From contig NW_003119429.1 in NCBI RefSeq assembly GCF_000003605.2, forward strand, positions 410,162 to 445,463: DNA of 35,302 nt. Direction: 5' to 3'. This DNA is from Saccoglossus kowalevskii. Lineage: Eukaryota > Hemichordata > Enteropneusta > Harrimaniidae. Every line of letters begins with the position of its first letter. Within the stretch, counting starts at the first letter, position 1. Below are positions 27,866-35,302 of this stretch, piece after piece. A model generated the notes under the pieces. It saw nothing but the letters and a program-made list of their open reading frames with translations. It had not been told where the DNA came from and made no database searches. The position numbers were made by a program, and so were the translations under genes.

Positions 27866-28639
27866 CTGTTATTGAAAGCATAATCAAAGAAATGAATGGA
27901 AAAAACTGACGTGTGCTAGAAAGTATGTCAGTAAAGAACTGAAGCGCGTAGAGTCAAAATAAGTAACATTTTAATGATCCAGTATATAATATTTTTTGGT
28001 TTATAAGCACTTCTATGGGAGATGTTTTTCTAATAGAACAAATACAGTATCCAAATTCAATTAAAAATTCAAGTCATTTAAAATTACACAGTCTCTGTTG
28101 GTAATTTTTCAAAGTGATCTCTTATGAAGCTAAATACCAGACATTCCAAAGAAAAAAAGGTTGATTAATTTGCAGAAGAAAGCAATGACCTATTTAAATG
28201 TGTCAATTGATGTTGGTGTGGTTAGTAAAATGCTAGGTTACGTCAAGTAGAGTGGTGCCACAGTTGTAAGATACAAGACATGCATGTCTTTACTATCCAC
28301 ATTGTATTATTACTCCTACATCAGACAAGCTACAAACTTGAGCCAGTATATTTTTGCTGAATGAGATGAAACAAATGCATGTGCTTATGTATGAAATGAT
28401 GTGTTATGTATGTGATCTGTCAGGGCATGTCAGATATGACCCTGGAACTGCATTTGTCAAACAAAATGGTCACCAGTTGGCCATTTTGAATCCAATCTGG
28501 GAAACAATTTGTGTGCATCAAGTACCAATTAAATTTGAAGTAAATACATCTATGCACGACTGAGATCCAGTTCCAAAATGGCAGAAATGCTTGATTTTTA
28601 GCACTAAAATGGCCACCATTCGACAATCTTGAATTGGAT
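27866..28639. other. Possible intron of the minus-strand gene; no exon seen
   Basis: AT-rich, with no supported exon on either strand. Inverse words AAATGGTCACCAGTTGGCCATTTTG (28463-28487 region) and AAAATGGCCACCATT (28605) foreshadow the GCCATTTT motif of the large array downstream. Confidence 0.4.
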
Positions 28640-29125
28640 AAAGAAACAGTCAAGCAGTCTAAAACTTACCCTATGGGGCTTAGTTTGCAGTCGCAGCAAG
28701 CAGTCTGAAAAAGACCTAAGGAGCCTATTTTTCAGTCACAGTGAACAGTCTGAAACTGGCCTAAAGGGCCTAGTTTTCAGTTACAGTGAGCAGTCTGAAA
28801 TTGACCTAAGGAGCCTAGTTTGCAGTCACAGCGAGCAGTCGAAAACTGACCTAAGTGGCCTAGTTTGCAATCGCAATGAGCAGTTTGACACTGACCTAAG
28901 AGGCCTAGTTTGCAGTCACAGCGAGAAGTCTAAAACTGACCTAAGGGGCCTAGTTTGCAATCGTAATGAGCAGTTTGACACTGACCTAAGTGGCCTAGTT
29001 TGCAGTCACAGTGAGCAGTTTGAAATTGACCTAAGGGGCCTAGTTTGCAGTCGCAACGAGCAGTCTGAAACTGACCTAAGTGGCTCAGTTTTCAGTCACA
29101 GCGAGCAATTTGAAACTGACACAAT
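28640..29125. repeat. 45-bp minisatellite, about ten units
   Basis: Units of 45 bp contain GAGCAGTCTGAAACTGACCT, AAGTGGCCTAGTTTGCAG and TCACAG. Because 45 is divisible by three, a 181-codon plus-strand frame stays open and reads as 15-residue repeats (SEQSETDLRGLVCSH). Differences between units mostly change the amino acid, and there is no splice or promoter context, so I read it as non-coding. Confidence 0.9.
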
Positions 29126-30490
29126 AACGATTTATACACTTCCAACAAAGACTTTTTACAACAGACTTTATTAATGAGTCAATTGTTTTAAATGCACTTA
29201 AATACTCCCTAATGCAAAGTGTTTTGAATGCATGTGAATGAGCAAAAATTACAAAAATAAATAGGCAATGCATTTGACAAATTTAATTTTAATTGCTTTT
29301 AGGACACTATACAAACATACATAAAATATTTGAATATTGTCTGTAGGCAAAGTTGTATTAAAATGAGCAGTTTAGAAGATAATTGACATTAGTGACGTTA
29401 CATTGATTGCTAATGAACCATGGACGACAAAAACTTGCACATTGCATACAAATCAGCAAGGTGGGTATTGATCACAGTTTTCACTTTTTTACACATGGGT
29501 ATAAGTGAAATTTATCATATCCAGTTCACAAGTTCAAGCTATTGAAAACCATAACGTCTAAGAAGATGTCGCATTTCAATGATCAAGCAAGCAATAAATG
29601 TTGTACAATGTATGTGTGCCTCTATTAGACATGTGCTTCTAATAGAGTAAATATGGTATTTAGATGCACAAGACTCAGCAGCCATGCATTGCAGACATGT
29701 ACACTTGGTTACAGCCCGAAGTTATACAAGTGATCCCTATTAAACAGGAACAACAATCTAACTACTACAGTACATTATTAAATGATAAACTAATTACTAT
29801 CACAGATTAGATTTCCACAAGCACGCCCCCTAGTGGCCACTGAACAACATTGTTATACCGGTAGTTGCAGTGTACAGAGTCGGGTGCAGGCTTTGCATAA
29901 CAGTTTGTGCCAAGCCACAGATTGAACATTCTTAATTATAAATAATGATGTATGTTTGCCATTTTTTAACTTCACTGTAGAATAGTCTTTAAAAAAAAAA
30001 TACTCATGTTACTAGTAATTGTGTGCATTAGTTATGATTTTAGGATTTTGTCAGAATTTAAAAATATTCAGAAACATTAAGTTTTCTCGCAAATAGAAGC
30101 AAAAGTGTGCAGTGATTTTGGAAAACACTTTGGGATTTGTTTTTTTGTTTTGTTTCTAGGCCTTATGAGTTTCAAAATATTGATGGTTTTTCAGATTCAT
30201 TTTTTTTCATCTCACCAAATAGAAGATGTTTTGTGCATGTCAAATAATGAAATTTACCTTCTAACAGCATGATGACTCAAAAATAAACAACTATACTTGC
30301 AAGAAGTATGATATCAAATGACAAAGATTTGGAGAATATCAGAAAAGTCATTCAAGAGGCTATCAAATGTCTGCCGCTGGTTTACATAATTGGCATACAA
30401 CTCTACAAGTTTTCTTGTTTGACACTTCAATTTGACTTTAGAAATCTTTATTCTGACAAAAAGAGCACAATGTACTTTTTTTCTGAGAAT
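29126..30490. other. Intergenic stretch, no gene seen
   Basis: AT-rich. A GCCCCCTAGTGGCCAC word at 29825 resembles the edge of a short interspersed repeat. No exon could be supported on either strand. Confidence 0.5.
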
Positions 30491-32225
30491 AAAACTGTCA
30501 GTCAGCCATTTTGGCATACAACTGTCAGTTAGCCATTTCGGCATACAACTGCCTGTCAGCCATTTTGGCATACAACTGTCAGTTAGCCATTTCGGCATAC
30601 AACTGCCTGTCAGCCATTTTGGCATACAACTGTCAGTCACCCATTTTGAAATACAACTTCCTGTCAGCCATTTTAGAATACAACCGTCTGTCAGCCATTT
30701 TGGAATACAACTTCCTGTCAGCCATTTTGGAATAAAACTGTCAATCATCTATTTTGGCATACAACTGTCATTCAGCCATTTTGGCATACAACTGTCAGTC
30801 AGCCATTTTGGCATACAACTGCCAGTCAGCCATTTCGGCATACAACTGTCAGTCAGCCATTTTGGCATATAACTGTCAGTCAGCCATTTTGGCATACAAC
30901 TGCCTGTCAGCCATTTTAGAATACAACCGTCTGTCAGCCATTTTGGCATACAACTGCCTGTCAGCCATTTTAGAATACAACCGTCTGTCAGCCATTTTGG
31001 AATACAACTTCCTGTCAGCCATTTTAGAATACAACCGTCTGTCAGCCATTTTGGAATACAACTTCCTGTCAGCCATTTTGGAATAAAACTGTCAATCATC
31101 TATTTTGGCATACAACTGTCAGTTAGCCATTTTGGCATATAACTGTCAGTCAGCCATTTTGGCATACAACTGCCTGTCAGCCATTTTAGAATACAACCGT
31201 CTGTCAGCCATTTTGGCATACAACTGCCTGTCAGCTATTTTAGAATACAACCGTCTGTCAGCCATTTTGGAATACAACTTCCTGTCAGCCATTTTGGAAT
31301 AAAACTGTCAATCATCTATTTTGGCATACAACTGTCAGTCAGCCATTTCAGCATACAACTGTCAGTCAGCCATTTCAGCATACAACTGTCAGTCAGCCAT
31401 TTTGGCATACAACTGTCAGTCAGCCATTTTGGCATACAACTGTCAGTCAGCCATTTTGGCATACAACTGTCAGTCAGCCATTTTGGCATACAACTGTCAG
31501 TCAGCCATTTTGGCATACAACTGCCTGTCAGCCATTTTGGCATACAACTGCGTGTCAGCCATTTTGGCATACAACTGCCTGTCAGCCATTTTGGAATACA
31601 ACTGTCAATCAGGTACTTTGGCATACAACTGCTTGTCAGCCGTTTTGGCATACAAATTCCTGTCAGCCATTTTGGCATAAAACTGTCTGTCAGCCATTTT
31701 GGAATACAACTTCATGTCAACCATTTTGAAATAAACTTCCTGTCGGCCATTTTAGAATACAACTTCCTGTCAACCATTTTGGCATACAACTGTCTGTCAG
31801 CCATTTTGGAATACAACGTTCCGTCAGCCATTTTGGAATACAACTGTCAGCCATTTTGGAATACAACTGTCAGCCATTTTAGCATACAACTGTCTTTCAG
31901 CCATTTTGGAATACAACTTCCTATCAGCCATTTTGGAATACAACCGTCTGTCAGCCATTTTGGAATAAAACTGTCAATCATCTACTTTGGCATACATATG
32001 TCTGTCAGTCATTTTGGCATACAACTTCCTGTCATTCATTTTGGAATATAACCATCTATCAGCCATTTTGGAATACAACTTCCTGTCAGATATTTGGAAT
32101 AAAACTGTCAATCATCTACTTTGGCATACATATGTATGTCAGCCATTTCGGCATACAACTTCCTGTCATCCATTTTGGCATACAACTTGTCAGTCATTTT
32201 AGCATACAACTTCCTGTCAGCCATC
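30491..32225. repeat. 27-bp minisatellite, about 64 units, with higher-order structure
   Basis: The unit is close to CTGTCAGTCAGCCATTTTGGCATACAA and recurs across 1.7 kb with variants (GGAATACAACTTC, AGAATACAACCGT, GGCATACAACTGC). A variant unit, GTCAATCATCTATTTTGG, recurs at 30741, 31092 and 31308, spaced 351 and 216 bp (13 and 8 units), and the blocks around it repeat together. Near the right end some units are shortened. Frames stay open on both strands because 27 is divisible by three; none is a credible protein. Confidence 0.95.
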
Positions 32226-35114
32226 ATTTAAAAGAATTCAAAGCAGGTCTAAGAAATATCTATTGAGATATATCTAGGCTACAAATGACGCCATCTGGGA
32301 TCCATGGATTCATCATTCCAGTGGAGTCTGAATTATAAATTAGTAGTGATTAAATCACTCCGGGCACACACATATATAAAGAATACCTACATGTAGATAC
32401 ATATAATGTATAATGATATAACAAATTGGTTACAGACGAGCTGCTGTCTTTAATGATGTACTGCGTATCATAATCAAATAACATTAATTAACTGTAGTGT
32501 TAACAAAAATAGCTTCAGACCAAAAAAAAGCCATCTGTGGCAGTGGGAAAATGAACATTACACCTTACATAAGCTTTAAAGAAGGTGTTGCTTAGCAACC
32601 AAATGTAAACAAATTTAGGCGGAGACAAATGACAATATTACATACACCACATGTAGGGATGAGTACGTAATAATAGTGGAAGCTATCAATAACAATTTAA
32701 ATAGCTTTGTTATCACTTGCGGTAAAATGGCCACTCTCGTTCCCACATCACAGTGCTGGCAGACTTGGTTGCATTTTACATGCATCCTGTAAGTGTTGTC
32801 ATAGTAATTCTAAATTATAACTATTACAGAGTATTTCATTACCGTAATTCATGAAACTGCGTAAATAATAGTTGATTTTCTGCACCTTATGAGATCCGAA
32901 CGATAATTGTTTTAAAAAGTCACTGGTCTGTCATTACTGGCGTGTTATCACGAGTGAGCAAGGTTGTCTACCTACGTTTTTCGCTATATCTTTGTATATT
33001 TCTGATGTCTCCGCCAAAAACATTGATATTTTTCTGAGTTCAGAAACGTTTAGAGTAAGAGCTACAAACTACCAGTACGGTAATCTTTTATAAATGATGT
33101 TCATTTGGACTTCGTTGAATATTAAATATTATTATATAATTGTATAACAGTTAAGTAGAAAATACAGAAAGAGACTTCTATATAGGTACACAGTTACAAA
33201 GATAAATAGTAAAATGTAAAGATTCATGCAGTATTCTAAAGAGTATGCATGTTGCCGGCCGTGTTAAAATCTTAGAAGTGGCACGATATACAATAACAAT
33301 CACAAGATAATTATCGTCTAATACAGTATATATAATATATGTCTGTTTCGTTAAATTTTTTTTATCCAGTAGCATGTATGAATTATTGGTAATGGCATTT
33401 AACAAACAGGCCCACTTAGAGACAGAAATGTCATCGTAAAACGATAATGCCTACAATAATTACCGTATTTAATATCCCACTCTGTTGATAAGTAATAAAT
33501 CCGCATTAGTGAGTTATATGTACACCGCATTGTCATAATATGTTCACATAGTGATTGTTGCGATTTCAGGAGCGTACTAAATAGAACTGACGTAATATAA
33601 GAACGCTGTCCAGCACATGAAAGAGATCGAATGAAGACAGAGTGAGAAAACGCTAAAAATGTTTTAAACCCGGACTGCGTTGCGTTACTTTACTGTGTTT
33701 TCAGTGATTTGTTTGCAATCCTAAAGATTGTCTGAACAAAGCCAGTAAGTAAGAAATTATTTCAACACCACAACAGTTATAAACATGCCACAATTTTTGC
33801 TCTTGTTTGTCTGAATCCAACTTCCCCATGAATAATTAATCACATGACATTATGCTCAGCTACGCTATATTTGAAACTAACGCTACAGTGCAAATTAGCT
33901 GTTTCTGTGTAACACAATAAATAATCATTTGTATGAAGAAAATAAAAAAAAAAGACTTTCAAATTACTGGGATGTTAGTTTGTTACTTTATATGGCGTAA
34001 CAATAAAACCCTTTTATGTAAACATTACTTTACTCTTGTGGCGCATCATTAAACATTCATTATTCTGGTAAATGATCACTTCTCAATATATGTCACTATT
34101 GAGAATGTAGAATATGACCTGCGACAGCCTCATTTGTCGAATCGCATGAGGAAAATGGTTTGTTCATTTCTCACAATGAGGTCAGAAACTTGTATCACAC
34201 AATCATAACATACACTTTTCAACACTTTGTTCTTTAGTTTATTCTGACATCCACTGACCAGAACACAAAATAAACATTGCCCAGTTCCGCTTACATCAAT
34301 TTCATCCCATGCAAACAAAATAAGGAAGAGACTAGACAATGTACAGTATTATAAAACATAACAGTGGGTTATGAGTCAAAGAAACTGTTCTATTCATTTT
34401 TTTGTTTTATCTTCTTTGAGATTATTTTTCATTGAAACTTGTCCAACAAAACTTTCATCTCAGGAAGCAATACATCATATCTCAGTAACATCCACTCAAT
34501 CTCCAAGAGGGAACTGTCTTTTTAATAGATCCAATTCAATGTATATTGATTTTTAAATAATAATGAAGACAGATGTAAATGTGTTACATGCCATAGTGAC
34601 AGCTCATTGCCTGCATTAGTGTGGAAATTGGTCATTAATTATTTATAATTGTTGTTATTTCACTTTATTTGAATACCATACTGAAGAAGAGACATAGCCA
34701 TCATCTGTTCTAGCAGCTTTCACCATTTTTTTATCAATAGGGCCTTGATGCATGTTATTTTTTTAATTTTGAATCAAGTTTAAAATGGCCAAATGTCAGC
34801 CATTTTGTTTTAAAGAATGGAGTATGGGATCCATATATACGACATGCCTGGAACAATCAAGTTTAAAATTCACACATACAGCACACATCGAGGAAATATA
34901 TAAGGACTACTGGTATGTCATCAACAATGACTTGTTTTTAACATTTCTTCCAGATTTTGTTTCCTTAATTAAGACTACTAATTAATTATGATAATTGATT
35001 CGCAATGGTTTCTCATCATGGTAGACGGTGAACCATATGCATAGTTTACTATTTGAGACACCATGACGGTTTACTCTTAATTATGGAGAGTAATTATTTA
35101 TAATAATTAAATAC
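32226..35114. other. Right flank, no supported gene
   Basis: AT-rich sequence. An ATG at 32727 in a good context opens 20 codons to a GTAAGT donor (32789) but has no further support. Words typical of cis sites occur singly only. A GCCATTTTG/AAAATGGCC pair near 34785-34806 again echoes the minisatellite unit. Confidence 0.5.
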
Positions 35115-35302
35115 AAGCAGCCTGTCGGCTGAGATAGCTCCGCTGTTAGCAATGCACATTTCAATTAAAGAACAGAAAGTATCATTAAAAAATGAACAAT
35201 ATGTATAGTATCAAAACAATCAGACTTGTGGTTTTCAACAAGATGTGGAAAAAATCACTTTTTACCAAAAATTACAAAAATGTTCACCAAAATTAGAGAA
35301 TT
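35115..35302. repeat. Dispersed repeat family, copy at right edge
   Basis: CAAGCAGCCTGTCGGCTGAG, CACATTTCAATTAAAGAAC and ATCACTTTTTACCAAAAATT match the family at 23332 and 24118 in the same order and orientation. Compared with 23332 it has a 4-nt insertion (TAGCAATGCACA versus TTGCACA) and different downstream spacing. It runs off the window end. Confidence 0.8.

Noticed and set aside
30314..31678. Long repeat-peptide frames on both strands (CMPKWLTDS and YNCQSAILA types).
   Set aside because: They are by-products of the 27-bp tandem array, open on both strands and without gene context.
32727..32788. An ATG in good context followed by 20 codons and a GTAAGT donor, as a possible first exon.
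   Set aside because: No promoter element, signal peptide or downstream partner exon was found; the AAAATGGCC context also matches the repeat word common in this region.
1..35302. A search for tRNA, rRNA, CRISPR or bacterial-type operons.
   Set aside because: None recognised; the window is eukaryotic genomic DNA with spliced genes.

Overview
The window is animal genomic DNA: AT-rich, intron-bearing, full of microsatellites, minisatellites and short transposon relics, with one assembly gap (Ns at 23745-23837). The gene content and the style of the repeats suggest a marine invertebrate, possibly a deuterostome such as a hemichordate. That placement is inference; the sequence does not settle the species.

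The main content is one complete plus-strand gene at about 8792-22890, assembled here by eye from 13 coding exons. Its spliced reading frame is 1719 nt (572 codons plus stop), and every junction keeps phase. It encodes a secreted matricellular protein of the SMOC family (SPARC-related modular calcium-binding protein). The order is signal peptide, Kazal/follistatin-like domain, thyroglobulin type-1 domain (TY1), a basic linker, an EF-hand EC domain (EC1), an acidic proline-rich linker on three small exons, a second thyroglobulin domain (TY2), the usual C-terminal EC domain (EC2) and a short basic tail. Vertebrate SMOC1/2, as I recall them, are Kazal-TY-SMOC linker-TY-EC. This gene therefore carries an extra EC domain on a single symmetric phase 1-1 exon inside the SMOC linker, which is the most notable feature of the window.

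Upstream (1-8790) I see no convincing gene. It holds a 21-bp minisatellite (1-655), two copies of a small terminal-inverted-repeat element (2467-2605 and 6638-6772), a candidate non-autonomous DNA transposon (3427-4005), a (TGAA)n microsatellite and a few perfect hairpins. The SMOC promoter has a TATA box at 8792, and its 5' UTR contains an (AGCC)9 run.

Downstream of SMOC lie its 3' UTR and poly(A) signal (22870). Beside the gap is a compact set of three heat-shock elements plus TATA boxes that reads like a minus-strand heat-inducible promoter. Further on are a TTAA-flanked element (26003-26405), a 78-bp tandem repeat, and a minus-strand terminal coding exon of an unidentified gene (27763-27865). 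Then come a 45-bp minisatellite and a 1.7-kb array of about 64 27-bp units carrying GCCATTTTGG. The rest, to 35302, is repeat-rich and shows no gene I can support. An intron of SMOC also holds a retrotransposon-like remnant with a near-2A (ETNPGP) motif.
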